DNA from: Enoplolaimus lenunculus
Lineage: Eukaryota > Nematoda > Enoplea > Enoplida > Thoracostomopsidae
DNA: 64,000 bases
NCBI GenBank assembly: GCA_030248215.1
Contig: JASANG010000066.1
Location: forward strand, 62,001-126,000
Reading direction: 5' to 3'
Position numbers and translations under genes: made by a program. A model generated the notes under the pieces. That model ran no database searches and was not told the origin of the DNA. It worked only from the letters and a program-made list of their open reading frames with translations. How positions within the stretch are numbered: position 1 is the stretch's first letter; each line of letters starts with the position of its first letter. Positions 61,941 to 64,000 of the stretch are shown here, piece by piece.

Positions 61941-64000
61941 CGGTCGGCTATTCAATTGGTAAAAATAGCGTCATACAGATGAAAAATCCACAGTTAATAT
62001 ACACACCAGACAACTTGTTGAATCAAATATTTCAAGATACGTAAGTGTATTCAAAAAGAACTGAAACAATTTGACAGGAGCGCTCTTTAGTGGGACTTAG
62101 GCAACACGATTATTCAATGTTTAACGCTAAGAATTGAGCCGAAAATCACAATAACGTTTAGTTCGCGATTATGATTACCTAAAAATACATAAAATATAAT
62201 TAGTTGCTAAAAACCCTATTATTAAATCTAAGCATCATCCAATGCGTAATCCTAAGCCTAAGCCTAAGCATAATATTATGGGCGACGAATTGTCGAAACG
62301 ACCAAATTCTGGATTACAAATTGTCGTGATACCATTAAAGCGAACATGATTCTTTGCGCTCACCTTATTTTGATAATTTACTGGCACATCATCGGCAACC
62401 AAATGATCCACAACGTCCAAATGTCCGTGTCGTGCGGCCCAGTACAACGGTGAGTCGCCATGCTGAAATAACCAATCAAAAATTACAAAAATTACACCCA
62501 TTACAGAACAAAGATTTCTACACGGATGTTAGGTGCAACACTAAACATTAATTCAAACTCTAACCTGTGACCGTATTGTCAAATGTGATTAGCATCTATC
62601 ACCAGTTGGTGGTAGGTGCTGGAACTTTCGCACCCGTGAAAGGAGAGCTTACGAAATCTTCACAGTTTCCTAGTTTCACTCACCCTATTCCTGTGCACAA
62701 TTTGGCATTTTTGTCACCGCAACACTTTGTGACTTTGAAAACCTATTTACCAACTGGTGATCGATGCTATAGACGATAATTGTGAATGCGGGCCCTGGTT
62801 TAAGCTCAACAGTCAGCTTCTTTGGCTTTCTAAACACCGCCAATAGCATTCCAGTAATTCATCCCATAAGGCGAACCAAGATATAACTGATGTAACAGCT
62901 GTTGTTCCATACCCGACCTGCACACAAGCCGATATTTATCGCAGTAATTTTTCAACAAAAGACCGCAACAAAGGCGACATTCGTCGTAAGTTTTTATCAA
63001 CGTAACTTTGATAAATAAATTTTGCGTTCAAACAAGAGTGAAACTTACTTTATCCAAAACGTCAATATTAGCGCCTTTGACTTGAAGGAATTTAATCATT
63101 TCCAAATGTCCAGCACCAGCAGCGATGTGCATTGGTGTTTCGCTAAGCTGAAAAATAATCACATGATGGTGTCAGCAACGTCAATGTTTCGTTGCATTCA
63201 ACTGTCAACATTGTGATTTTCTAAATTAACCGAGTTCAACTCCCCAATAAGTTTCCATCAAAAATAACTGTTCCCAAATCTGCTACAACTGTATTATCGA
63301 CTATTCCGTTCGTCTGAGCACCAATAAAATGTTTGTTTGTACACATAAATTTGAACATAAATTTTGAAACATTAAGGGTTACGCTATACTCGCCGTGCGA
63401 CGTCTGACGCCGCCCTACAGAACGGTTAAATGTTTTTATTAAAAAAATTTGACCACCAAATCGATTTTGGCTATAATTTCTGTTAGCAACACATAACGGC
63501 GTATGGTAAGCGGCGTGTGGCGAACATCCGCCACAGTAAAGTATAGCGCAACCCGAATGGTACGAAACAATGCCTCAAACGGTGGCAAGTCCATTTTTGA
63601 AGAACATTTTTTTGATCATACGAAAATGAGAATATTACTTGAAATGCCAGTCCAAGCGCTGTATACTACAAAAGCACAATCCGGCTCCGTTTGTATACGT
63701 TTCACCAGGATGCAACCGGAATTCCGATTCCGATTAAAAAGTCCCGTATAAATTGACTGTTCCAACGATTCCGATTCCGGTATAATCCAGATCCGCTTCG
63801 CATCCTGCATTTCGCTGTCTAAAATTCGTCAGCCGTACGATCTCAACATTCAAAGACCAGCGTAACAACGTCGACTACCAAGTGACGTTGTCATGCGTGG
63901 GTAGCAATTAATCCAAACCAACTCAACAAAATCAACAAAAAACAAACACCAACCTCGTTCGACATGTTTAAATTGACATTCGCGATCGACGTTAACTCTT
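17200..64000 (-). CDS. DAPK1: Death-associated protein kinase 1 orthologue, 3' nineteen exons (5' part outside window)
   Basis: Gene-level entry; exons are listed separately. DAPK1 is a calcium/calmodulin-regulated Ser/Thr kinase of cell death and autophagy, with kinase, CaM-binding, ankyrin, ROC-COR (ROCO) and death domains. Here exons at 63954->64000, 63049, 62364, 61683, 60251, 27082, 26512, 25930, 25257, 24779, 24126, 23649, 23248, 22442, 21740, 21120, 20115, 19091 and 17200 join in phase throughout, giving 1199 codons plus stop. Human DAPK1 from its first ankyrin repeat to its end is about 1050 residues; the excess is the C-terminal tail and perhaps one extra repeat. Domain order and many blocks match DAPK1 (recalled alignment). 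Kinase domain not in the window. Introns hold most of the window's mobile DNA, the largest being 27181-60250. Confidence 0.92.
18617..18783. repeat. 21-bp minisatellite in DAPK1 last intron
   Basis: About eight tandem copies of ACAGGTAACTGCTTAGGATAC, nearly identical. Because 21 is a multiple of three, it leaves open frames on the minus strand that are not genes. Each unit holds AGGTAACT (donor-like on the plus strand). Confidence 0.9.
19091..19349 (-). CDS. DAPK1: DAPK1 exon 18 in window: region before the death domain
   Basis: 259 nt between acceptor atcaaacag and donor gtcagt, incoming phase 0, outgoing phase 1. Encodes [20 protein letters not shown] ... AFEIRVRGP ... [17 protein letters not shown]. 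It matches human DAPK1 GIEVQVRG ... LPGLLTVKHYLSPQQL. I chose the donor at 19090 because joining to the last exon then gives [18 protein letters not shown], paralleling LSPQQLREHHEPVMIYQP. An alternative donor gtaaga about 80 bases downstream keeps phase 1 and cannot be excluded. Confidence 0.88.
19429..19640. mobile_element. Family B MITE (GGGTTGCGCTATACTT), CpG-rich
   Basis: Ends GTGGTGCGCTATACGTT and complement of AGTATAACGCAACCA; interior rich in GCCGGCGCCGG, CGGCGACGTCCG and GCGACGCCGTACG. It stands out against the AT-rich DAPK1 intron. Confidence 0.65.
20115..20470 (-). CDS. DAPK1: DAPK1 exon 17 in window: COR-like region
   Basis: 356 nt, acceptor ttggttcag, donor gttagt, incoming phase 1, outgoing phase 0. 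[20 protein letters not shown] then [13 protein letters not shown] matches human RYTVEDIQRLV..VEELLQILDAMDICA. Later [29 protein letters not shown] matches MVYGGVRIVP..CGIFHKVQVNLCR. The middle ([10 protein letters not shown]...[10 protein letters not shown]) is a loop longer than in human. Confidence 0.92.
20519..20641. repeat. (CAAA)n / (GAAA)n microsatellite
   Basis: Imperfect AAAC tetranucleotide run about 120 bp long in the intron just 5' of the COR exon. Confidence 0.9.
20735..20965. mobile_element. Family L element (GCGATCGCGATT type), intronic
   Basis: Contains CACGGACAGAATATT, CGCAATTGCGATG, ACCGCAATTTC and TGACGATCGCGATTTAAACC, motifs shared with 22940-23135 and 3062-3172. Ends not well defined. 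Confidence 0.4.
21120..21243 (-). CDS. DAPK1: DAPK1 exon 16 in window
   Basis: 124 nt, acceptor tttttag, donor gtgagc, phase 0 in, phase 1 out. [20 protein letters not shown] then [14 protein letters not shown] matches human INIMQSETVQDVLLLDPRWLCTNVLGKLLS. Confidence 0.93.
21740..21928 (-). CDS. DAPK1: DAPK1 exon 15 in window
   Basis: 189 nt, phase 0 on both sides, acceptor ctattcag, donor gtatta. [20 protein letters not shown] ... [10 protein letters not shown] matches human QFVYDVQDQLNPLASEEDL..IAQQLHSTGE. The frame stays open past the donor on genomic DNA, but joining at GAG reproduces the human order. Confidence 0.9.
22030..22408. mobile_element. Family K MITE (CACGTGCAAGTTTTTG)
   Basis: Right end GTTGCACGTGCAAGTTTTTG ... 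GCGTGAATAGAG mirrors the left end CTATTCACACGTGCAAG of the copy at 51430-51810. Both share TGAATAATTTGCAGAC, AATAAATATCAAACATAACC and several ACTTGCA/TGCAAGT motifs. Left end here truncated or diverged. Confidence 0.7.
22442..22707 (-). CDS. DAPK1: DAPK1 exon 14 in window: ROC G4 motif
   Basis: 266 nt, acceptor gcgtttcag, donor gttggt, incoming phase 1, outgoing phase 0. [20 protein letters not shown] carries the THAD motif that replaces NKxD in DAPK and related ROCO GTPase domains (human VVLVATHADIMN). Continues [20 protein letters not shown], matching RNRFGNDLHISNKLFVLDAG. Confidence 0.93.
22940..23135. mobile_element. Family L element, intronic copy
   Basis: CGCGTTTACTACAACCGCAA, CAACCGCGGTTTGGAACG and ACCGCGACCGCAAACGCAAT repeat with partial dyad symmetry. 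Shares motifs with 20735-20965. Confidence 0.4.
23248..23439 (-). CDS. DAPK1: DAPK1 exon 13 in window: ROC WEFSG region
   Basis: 192 nt, acceptor gtttttag, donor gttagt, phases 1 in and 1 out. [20 protein letters not shown] then [14 protein letters not shown] ... [11 protein letters not shown] closely parallels human VGDFSVWEFSGNPVYFCCYDYFAAN..IHVVVFSLEEP..QVIFWLSFLKS. WEFSG is the G3-equivalent of the ROC domain. Confidence 0.95.
23649..23765 (-). CDS. DAPK1: DAPK1 exon 12 in window: ROC insert
   Basis: 117 nt, acceptor tattttcag, donor gtaagc, phases 1 in and 1 out. [20 protein letters not shown], ending [12 protein letters not shown] and joining to NVGEF; human has KAIDIQNAYLNGVGDF here. 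The Ser/Pro-rich first half is shorter than the equivalent human loop. Confidence 0.88.
24126..24288 (-). CDS. DAPK1: DAPK1 exon 11 in window: P-loop
   Basis: 163 nt, acceptor ttttctag, donor gtatga, phase 0 in, 1 out. [20 protein letters not shown] then [17 protein letters not shown]. The Walker A motif GNSGTGKS is intact and aligns to human RIKLKLFGHSGSGKTTLVESLKCGLLRSFFRRR. GTP binding is expected. Confidence 0.96.
24409..24470 (+). mobile_element. Family A MITE end fragment
   Basis: CCGTATTCTCAACTGTGTGTAG then CATCTATCGTAAGC, one terminal repeat only, directly after an (ACA)n/(AAT)n run at 24350-24405. Confidence 0.5.
24663..24700 (+). mobile_element. Family B MITE, left terminus only
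   Basis: AGAGTTGCGCTATACTTGAG followed by TTGGCGTACGTCA. See also the right terminus at 25560-25606; the two face each other around two DAPK1 exons. Confidence 0.45.
24779..24856 (-). CDS. DAPK1: DAPK1 exon 10 in window: post-ankyrin linker
   Basis: 78 nt, phase 0 on both sides, acceptor tgttttag, donor gtatgt. [20 protein letters not shown] then LTKLKN, matching human DGKTAEDLARSEQHEHVAGLLARLRK between the last ankyrin repeat and the P-loop. Confidence 0.92.
25257..25355 (-). CDS. DAPK1: DAPK1 exon 9 in window: ankyrin repeat
   Basis: 99 nt, phase 0 both sides, acceptor attttgcag, donor gtcagt. [20 protein letters not shown] then [13 protein letters not shown]. Last of the eight complete ankyrin exons; corresponds to human YGRTPLHLAANNGILDVVRYLCLMG. 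Confidence 0.95.
25560..25606 (-). mobile_element. Family B MITE, right terminus only
   Basis: GTCCGGTGCCGGGACAAC then AAGTATAGCGCAACCCT, the inverted terminus of family B with the CCGG-rich subterminal part. Confidence 0.5.
25930..26028 (-). CDS. DAPK1: DAPK1 exon 8 in window: ankyrin repeat
   Basis: 99 nt, phase 0, acceptor gttttcag, donor gttagt. [20 protein letters not shown] then [13 protein letters not shown]; human counterpart HGNTPLHVACKDGNMPIVVALCEANC. Confidence 0.96.
26512..26610 (-). CDS. DAPK1: DAPK1 exon 7 in window: ankyrin repeat
   Basis: 99 nt, phase 0, acceptor tgttttag, donor gtaagt. [20 protein letters not shown] then [13 protein letters not shown]; human counterpart DGHIALHLAVRRCQMEVIKTLLSQGC, keeping the unusual LAxRR. 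Confidence 0.96.
26848..27031 (-). mobile_element. Family D MITE between ankyrin exons 6 and 7
   Basis: GACCAATGCGACTTTTAGGG left end and CCTAAAAGTAACCCGGGCT right end; approximate flank duplication (ATCGATGT / ACTGATGT). Carries CCTAAGC hexamers. Inserted 50 bp from the ankyrin exon at 27082. Confidence 0.75.
27082..27180 (-). CDS. DAPK1: DAPK1 exon 6 in window: ankyrin repeat, first exon after the 33-kb intron
   Basis: 99 nt, phase 0, acceptor attttgcag, donor gtcagt. [20 protein letters not shown] then [13 protein letters not shown]. Its acceptor is the one that any transcript starting inside the giant intron would use first. Confidence 0.95.
27200..27659. repeat. (AAT)n microsatellites
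   Basis: Two runs, 27198-27245 and about 27571-27659, the second some 30 units long and almost pure. Between them is ordinary AT-rich intron. Confidence 0.95.
28057..28132 (-). CDS. Weak candidate alternative first exon in the DAPK1 intron
   Basis: An ATG near 28132 opens [20 protein letters not shown] then SADLEC and meets a gtaagc donor in phase 0, which would join in frame to the ankyrin exon at 27180. No acceptor upstream gives a matching incoming phase, so if real it would be an initial exon. A (TA)n run (28178-28220) lies just upstream. Composition is unremarkable; this may be chance. Confidence 0.2.
28178..28222. repeat. (TA)n microsatellite
   Basis: About 20 TA dinucleotides in the large DAPK1 intron. 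Confidence 0.95.
28913..29358. mobile_element. Family A MITE, longest copy
   Basis: Left GTCCGTATTCTCAAATGTGT and right GCTATACGCATTGAAGAATA then TGGGCC are inverted. Next to the left end CACCTATCGCCAGTAGGTGAT is a hairpin, mirrored on the right by CCTATCGCTAATTGATCATAG. The interior is about 350 bp with no coding resemblance. Confidence 0.8.
29712..30076. mobile_element. Family J MITE abutting the 39-bp satellite
   Basis: Shares AGGATACTACATTACATCAT, AACAATCATAAAAGATTATA and CCGATGCCGATTAATTGGCA with 14052-14438. Its right terminus (GGCACATCCCATG) is the first part of every unit in the satellite that follows. Confidence 0.75.
30067..30862. repeat. 39-bp satellite, about 20 units
   Basis: Unit: GATCAGTGGCACATCCCATG followed by TTAAGGCTTAGGCTTGGGG. 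Two main variants differ in GGGG versus GTA before GATC; a third carries GATCATTGCACATCC. The triplet of variants TA, GG, GG-ATT recurs six units later, showing a segmental duplication within the array. The unit joins a family J MITE end to a GGCTTAGGCTT telomere-like motif. Confidence 0.95.
31260..31695. mobile_element. Family O MITE (ACCCGCGGGTA type)
   Basis: Shares with 55070-55523, in opposite orientation, the block around GCGATCTTTAAAATATAGGT and AACTTCAGGAGCGGGTAGAAG. Terminal ACCCGCG/CGCGGGT and CCACTCTGAT motifs occur at both copies. Confidence 0.6.
32035..32800. repeat. 36-bp minisatellite, about 20 units, open in several frames
   Basis: Unit GGTTTCAGTCCAACGATGGG then TTTCACCCCAACGGTT. 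C/T variation at AACGATG versus AATGATG distinguishes units; a few are truncated (around 32190-32400). Because 36 is a multiple of three, long ORFs appear on both strands ([24 protein letters not shown]). I regard them as non-coding: no splice context, flanks or variation pattern favour a gene. Confidence 0.93.
33430..33659. mobile_element. Palindromic family I element
   Basis: TTTTTGGCCGACTCCCCCTT then GTTTAGAGGGGG near 33470-33505 is repeated inverted at 33597-33632, and GGTACATTCTGTGTAGG (33427) mirrors the CATTTTGTACCACA end. A large foldback with about 90 bp of loop. Confidence 0.65.
33783..34323. mobile_element. Family B MITE containing an alternating 21-bp minisatellite
   Basis: Left GGGTTGCGCTATACTTTTG and right GGCAAGTATAGCGCAACCC are near-perfect inverted ends. 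Inside, 33918-34217 is about 14 units of GTCGCCGTGCGTCACTCGTCT alternating with a CCC/CGTCC variant, i.e. a 42-bp dimer. Subterminal GACGTCCGGCGCCGTCCGTC is kin to the repeat unit. Confidence 0.85.
34625..35165. mobile_element. Family F element split by a family E MITE
   Basis: Left half ATTTTCAACCTTGGTTGTAAG (ends 34647) and right half GTTGTAAGTCATTAAAAACC ... AAGTGAGCTGGCTACC are continuous in the undisturbed relatives at 44300-44390 and, inverted, 46922-47072 and 41266-41425. The insertion is the family E element at 34648-35084. Confidence 0.75.
34648..35084. mobile_element. Family E MITE with perfect 8-bp target duplication
   Basis: CAGGATGCAACCGGAATTCC left, complement of TTCCGGTTGCAACCTG right. 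GTTGTAAG occurs at 34640-34647 and 35085-35092. Shares its body, inverted, with 41511-41907 (AAATCTACCTTCGA..., AGTGAATACCTATCTCCAAC). Confidence 0.9.
35273..35541. mobile_element. Family E MITE, ATCCGG subtype
   Basis: CAGTGTGCGATCCGATTTCC left, ATATCCGGTCGCAGCCTG right; flanks CTTGTACA / CTTGTAGT. Relative of 6526-6979, 39285-39657 and 59703-60110. Confidence 0.75.
35599..36450. mobile_element. Family B MITE mostly made of minisatellite
   Basis: AGGGTTGAGCTATACTTGTC left, complement of AAAGTATAGCGCAACGC right. Between about 35692 and 36410 lie roughly 32 tandem units of GTGACGGACGGCGCCGTATGG with GGG-length and TACGC/TATGC variants. Long ORFs on the minus strand ([12 protein letters not shown]) are repeat artefacts. 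Very CpG-rich. Confidence 0.85.
36749..37702 (-). CDS. Candidate internal first exon of DAPK1: 318-codon acidic, Asn-rich N-terminus
   Basis: An ATG at 37700-37702 (context acaATGg) opens 318 codons ending VFAVQNINE at a consensus donor gtaagc (36748). Exon length is a multiple of three, so the donor is phase 0, like every ankyrin exon of the host gene; splicing to 27180 would give [15 protein letters not shown]. An in-frame stop lies 12 codons or fewer before the ATG and no good acceptor is seen, so it reads as an initial exon. Content: acidic, Ser/Gly-rich, [55 protein letters not shown], poly-Asn, then [14 protein letters not shown]. Without splicing it would run to a stop at 36710 (330 aa). 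I recognise no family. It could also belong to an unrelated nested gene. Confidence 0.6.
36843..36918. repeat. Exonic trinucleotide run encoding poly-Asn/Tyr
   Basis: TTATTATTATTATTATTGTT-type sequence on the plus strand is read on the minus strand as AAT/AAC codons ([16 protein letters not shown]). It is the same repeat class as the intronic (AAT)n runs, here kept in frame. Confidence 0.85.
37730..38117. promoter_or_regulatory. Cluster of eight CCAAT boxes with a TATAAAA
   Basis: CCAAT occurs on the plus strand near 37732, 37763, 37823, 37895, 37926, 37957, 38004 and 38068, mostly as ACCAAT(C/G)A, followed by GCTATAAAAACCCG at 38107. Another CCAAT is at 38336. The block sits 28 to 400 bp upstream of the ATG of the candidate exon at 36749-37702. 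CCAAT/NF-Y sites act in either orientation, but the TATA points to plus-strand transcription, so this could be a bidirectional or antisense promoter, or the promoter part of an old solo LTR. Confidence 0.5.
38585..38973. mobile_element. Family E MITE, CAGGTTCAACCGG subtype
   Basis: CAGGTTCAACCGGAATCCCT left, CAATTCCTGTTGGAACCCTG right, flanks ATATACAT / TTATACAT. A relative in opposite orientation ends near 59205 (GAATTCCGGTTGAACAC). Confidence 0.7.
39285..39657. mobile_element. Family E MITE, ATCCGG subtype
   Basis: CAGGATGCGACCGGATATTA left, complement of GATATCTGGTCGCATCCTG right. Body includes GCTAAAAATAC-like and TAACCAGCGGTTA sequence. A further family E right end lies at 39775-39858 (GGAATTCCGGTTGCACCCTG). 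Confidence 0.75.
40160..40262 (+). mobile_element. tRNA-like SINE head
   Basis: TAAAGCTCAGTGGTCATCGTA resembles a tRNA A box, and GACCGGGGTTCGCATCTTACC a B box, 34 bases apart. No tail or second copy identified, and the ends do not pair well, so a decayed tRNA-derived SINE is likelier than a functional tRNA. Confidence 0.45.
40265..41260. other. Unassigned intronic DNA
   Basis: About 1 kb of the large DAPK1 intron without recognisable terminal repeats, arrays or exons. Confidence 0.4.
41266..41425 (-). mobile_element. Family F element (GTGAGCTGGCTAC)
   Basis: GTAGCCAGCTCA-like start (AGCCAGCTCACGTTGCTAGG), AAAGGTTTTCAATGACTTTA, CAAAATTTTTCCCGAGGGGC, TTGGCTACGGGCCCG end. Relatives at 44300-44390, 46922-47072 and 58655-58756; the split one is at 34625-35165. 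Confidence 0.6.
41511..41907. mobile_element. Family E MITE with perfect 8-bp target duplication
   Basis: CAGGGTGCAACCGAAATTAC left, complement of CCCCGTTGCATCCTG right; ATATATAC at 41503-41510 and 41908-41915. The cleanest evidence for an 8-bp duplication in this group, suggesting hAT-type mobilisation. Confidence 0.9.
42648..42705. mobile_element. Minimal 58-bp family B MITE
   Basis: GGGTCGCGGTATACTTTTGA next to GACGGACGGCTCCAGACGTC and AAGTATAGCGCAACCC: two terminal repeats and the CpG motif with almost nothing between. Confidence 0.8.
42784..43236 (-). mobile_element. Family H MITE, complete inverted copy
   Basis: CTGTAGTGACTCGAATAACA left and complement of TCTTATTCGGGCCACTACAG right. 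Body is the reverse of 11112-11565 (CCTTGCATTATCGCTCAAGG, CCAAATAAATATC). Confidence 0.8.
43240..46030. other. Unassigned intronic DNA with minor repeats
   Basis: Contains a family F relative (44300-44390), a family A terminal fragment (45055-45100), four tandem copies of CACACAATAAACACACTAAA plus ACAAC (45499-45598), and a GGCTACGAAGG / TTTTGTAGCCCC foldback (45670-45800). No exon recognised. Confidence 0.5.
45499..45598. repeat. 25-bp tandem repeat, four copies
   Basis: CACACAATAAACACACTAAA then ACAAC, four identical units. Confidence 0.95.
46035..46168 (+). mobile_element. Family C MITE, right end degraded
   Basis: GGCCCATGTAAACATCAGGG left end and AGAGTAAGCTTAAGCTTTGG body, matching 8220-8538; the right end CGGCCTCTGTTCGACG is damaged. 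Confidence 0.7.
46922..47072 (-). mobile_element. Family F element, intact copy
   Basis: CGTAGCCAGCTCACCTTGCT, AAGGGTTTTCAATGACTTAC, AAGCAAGGTTGAAAATGTTC, then a GGGGGGCGAGCCCCCC hairpin. It shows the uninterrupted form of the family F element split at 34648. Confidence 0.65.
47414..47822. mobile_element. Family E MITE
   Basis: CAGGAAGCAACCGAAATTCC left, complement of ATTCAGGTTGCACCCTG right; flanks ATTAAGAT / ACTAAGAT (7 of 8). A left part of another copy lies at 46359-46605. Confidence 0.8.
48227..48638. mobile_element. Family E MITE, GGAATCGGAA subtype
   Basis: CAGGGTGCAAAGCGGAACTG left, complement of AGAATTCCGATTGCACTCTG right; flanks AATTCCGG / ACTTCCAG. Ends resemble those of the short copies at 50429-50563 and 63706-63807. 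Confidence 0.7.
48828..48960. repeat. (ATT)n microsatellite with ATATTA interruptions
   Basis: About 130 bp of ATT/TTA repeat. Confidence 0.95.
49337..49503 (-). mobile_element. Family C MITE flanked by a 17-bp direct repeat
   Basis: Inverted copy: GACCCATGTATAGAACAATG left and GCCCTGCTGTATACATGGAC right, CCTAAGC hexamers inside. TAAATTATTTTGGAATC flanks it on both sides (49320-49336 and 49502-49518), longer than the 7-8 bp at other copies. Confidence 0.8.
50001..50369. mobile_element. Family E MITE, CCGGAGG subtype
   Basis: CAGGGTACAACCGGAGGTTT left, ACCTCCGGTCGCACCCTG right; ATACATAC follows directly and occurs two bases before the left end. Inverted relative of 9662-10013. Confidence 0.85.
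50429..50563. mobile_element. Short family E MITE (GGAATCCGATT subtype)
   Basis: CAGGATGCAATCGGAATTCC left, complement of CAGTTCCGCTTTGCATCCTG right, 135 bp. Near-twin of 63706-63807. Confidence 0.8.
50830..50985. repeat. Tandem duplication, about 75 bp
   Basis: CCGCACCGCATTTACCACCTG-like start, then TTAATATCTGATTGGCTAAT and GCTCC(C/T)..CCGAACATCCTG, present twice with a few differences. Confidence 0.85.
51190..51425 (-). mobile_element. Family J MITE, partial inverted copy
   Basis: CATAACAGTCAGTTGGAATG, GCATATCAGTGTGTCTGATC and AATCGTTTATGACGG match 14052-14438 in reverse; the terminal repeat next to family K is lost. Confidence 0.65.
51430..51810. mobile_element. Family K MITE, fuller copy
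   Basis: CCCTATTCACACGTGCAAGT left, multiple ACTTGCAGCTGCAAGT-like palindromes, right end degenerate. It lies directly next to a partial family J element, so one probably inserted into the other. Confidence 0.65.
52237..52485 (+). mobile_element. tRNA-derived SINE, copy 1
   Basis: About 115 bp of lead (ATGTGAGACATACTTGTCCG ... CATACGGTCGAC) precede a tRNA-like part: GCGGGCTGTGTGGCGCCGTT ... GAGAGTTCAATCCCCGCTCC, where GCGGGC and GCCCGC can still pair. Tail GCTTTTCCAGCTGCTTAG ... CCTACCTAGACTGAC. Confidence 0.8.
52503..52735. repeat. Family N repeat (CGACAACTCGTCG motifs)
   Basis: Eight or more ACAATTCGTCG / ACAAGTTGTCGGG motifs, end TCGTCGTGATACTTTTAAA; same family as 7436-7660. Confidence 0.55.
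52988..53200. repeat. (AAC)n/(AAT)n/(ACT)n compound microsatellite
   Basis: About 210 bp of trinucleotide repeats; poly-Ile/Val/Tyr ORFs on the minus strand are artefacts. Confidence 0.95.
53942..54197 (+). promoter_or_regulatory. Staf/ZNF143-like site and possible plus-strand exon
   Basis: ACTACATTTCCCAGCA (53942-53957) differs at one base from the vertebrate Staf/ZNF143 core ACTACAATTCCCAGCA. An ATG near 54023 gives [12 protein letters not shown] then a stop; a second open stretch (54067-54197) reads [20 protein letters not shown] then [20 protein letters not shown] and meets a gtacgt donor. Composition is more protein-like than the surroundings, but the pieces do not join in one frame and I recognise no family. 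May be a small nested gene, its relic, or chance. Confidence 0.25.
54464..54692 (+). mobile_element. tRNA-derived SINE, copy 2
   Basis: Same plan as 52237-52485: ATGTGAGACATGCTTGTCCT lead, CGTGACGCAGTGGTAGAGTG A box, GAGAGTTCGATCCCCGCT B box, CCTAGACTGAC tail. Slightly shorter lead. Confidence 0.8.
55070..55523. mobile_element. Family O MITE (ACCCGCGGGTA)
   Basis: GATCCGCGCTTCACCCACGC left and CGTTTACCCGCGGGTAGGGT then CCACTCTGATA right; internal ACCCGCGGGTA palindromes. Reverse relative of 31260-31695 (CTGAAGTCAAACCCAGTATT block). Confidence 0.65.
56240..56590. repeat. (AAC)n / AACAAAAAC microsatellite tract
   Basis: 350 bp of CAACAA-type repeat, giving long Val/Phe/Leu-rich minus-strand ORFs that are not genes. 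Confidence 0.95.
57234..57408 (-). mobile_element. Family D MITE with perfect 8-bp target duplication
   Basis: GGCCAATGTTACTTTAAGGG left, complement of CCCCTTAAAGTAGCATGGGCC right; ATAATTAT at 57226-57233 and 57409-57416. CCTAAGC hexamers inside. Confidence 0.9.
57688..57940 (+). mobile_element. tRNA-derived SINE, copy 3
   Basis: ATGTGAGACATGCTTCTCCG lead; A box GCGTGGCACAGTGGTAGAAT (57815-57834); B box GAGTTCGATTCCCGCT (about 57859-57874); CTTTTCCAGCAGCTTAG and CCTGGACTGAC tail. Confidence 0.85.
58371..58589. mobile_element. Family A MITE
   Basis: CAGTATTCTCACAAAAGTAT left and GGTGCTATACGCATTTGACA right, with GCCACCAGTTGATGAGG and CCTATCGCCATCTGG inner pairs. Confidence 0.65.
59703..60110. 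mobile_element. Family E MITE, ATCCGG subtype, 140 bp from an ankyrin exon
   Basis: CAGGCTGCGACCGGATGTCC left, complement of ATATCCGGTCGGACCCTG right; flanks CTTTAAAA / CTTTAAAG. Body matches 6526-6979 (GTTGTGGTGCCGAATAT, GCGTCTTTAA, TTATAACCGACGAAAAC). Confidence 0.9.
60251..60349 (-). CDS. DAPK1: DAPK1 exon 5 in window: ankyrin repeat, last before the giant intron
   Basis: 99 nt, phase 0, acceptor acttttag, donor gttagt. [20 protein letters not shown] then [13 protein letters not shown]; like human EEETPLHCAAWHGYYSVAKALCEAGCNVNIKN. Confidence 0.95.
60432..60755. repeat. 46-bp minisatellite, seven copies
   Basis: GTTTTTAAAAACGGGTGGTG then ACGACTCTGGCGCATCTCCGAAAATT in units, one copy with an internal deletion (about 60550). 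TTTTTAAAAA is palindromic. It lies in the intron between ankyrin exons, 80 bp from one of them. Confidence 0.93.
60940..61015 (-). mobile_element. tRNA-like SINE head, minus strand
   Basis: Read on the minus strand: GTAGCTTCGTGGTTAAAGCA (A box) and CGTGGGTTCGAGCCCATGAC (B box), with a T-stem that pairs. The acceptor stem does not pair well, so a SINE relic is likelier than a working tRNA. Confidence 0.5.
61683..61781 (-). CDS. DAPK1: DAPK1 exon 4 in window: ankyrin repeat
   Basis: 99 nt, phase 0, acceptor ttgttttag, donor gtaagg. [20 protein letters not shown] then [13 protein letters not shown]; human counterpart SGEMALHVAARYGHADVAQLLCSFGSNPNIQDK. Confidence 0.95.
61788..61940. repeat. (AAT)n/(AAC)n microsatellite
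   Basis: Starts within about 10 bases of the ankyrin exon acceptor side and extends 150 bp. Confidence 0.95.
62364..62462 (-). CDS. DAPK1: DAPK1 exon 3 in window: ankyrin repeat
   Basis: 99 nt, phase 0, acceptor ttatttcag, donor gtgagc. [20 protein letters not shown] then [13 protein letters not shown]; the YWAARHGH block is characteristic of the DAPK1 ankyrin domain (human [17 protein letters not shown]). Confidence 0.97.
62570..62796. mobile_element. Family A MITE in an ankyrin intron
   Basis: ACCGTATTGTCAAATGTGAT left, complement of ATAATTGTGAATGCGGGCCC right; inner TCACCAGTTGGTGGTAGGTG and ACCAACTGGTGATCGATG pair with each other and with themselves. Confidence 0.75.
63049..63147 (-). 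CDS. DAPK1: DAPK1 exon 2 in window: ankyrin repeat
   Basis: 99 nt, phase 0, acceptor atttttcag, donor gtaagt. [20 protein letters not shown] then [13 protein letters not shown]; aligns with the first human repeat (PPLLIAAGCGNIQILQLLIKRGSRIDVQDK). Confidence 0.94.
63376..63554. mobile_element. Family B MITE without minisatellite
   Basis: GGGTTACGCTATACTCGCCG left, complement of GTAAAGTATAGCGCAACCC right, 179 bp. GACGTCTGACGCCGCCC and ACGGCGTATGG show the CpG motif as single copies, i.e. a pre-expansion state compared with 33783 and 35599. Confidence 0.85.
63706..63807. mobile_element. Short family E MITE
   Basis: CAGGATGCAACCGGAATTCC left, complement of ATCCGCTTCGCATCCTG right, 102 bp; flanks CGTTTCAC / CATTTCGC. 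Confidence 0.8.
63954..64000 (-). CDS. DAPK1: DAPK1 exon 1 in window (partial): end of an ankyrin repeat
   Basis: The last 47 nt of an exon cut by the window edge. Donor gttggt at 63953, phase 0, encoding [15 protein letters not shown], which has the shape of an ankyrin-repeat end (ANVNLNMSN). It would put one more repeat before the one at 63049, i.e. at least nine in all. Confidence 0.8.
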
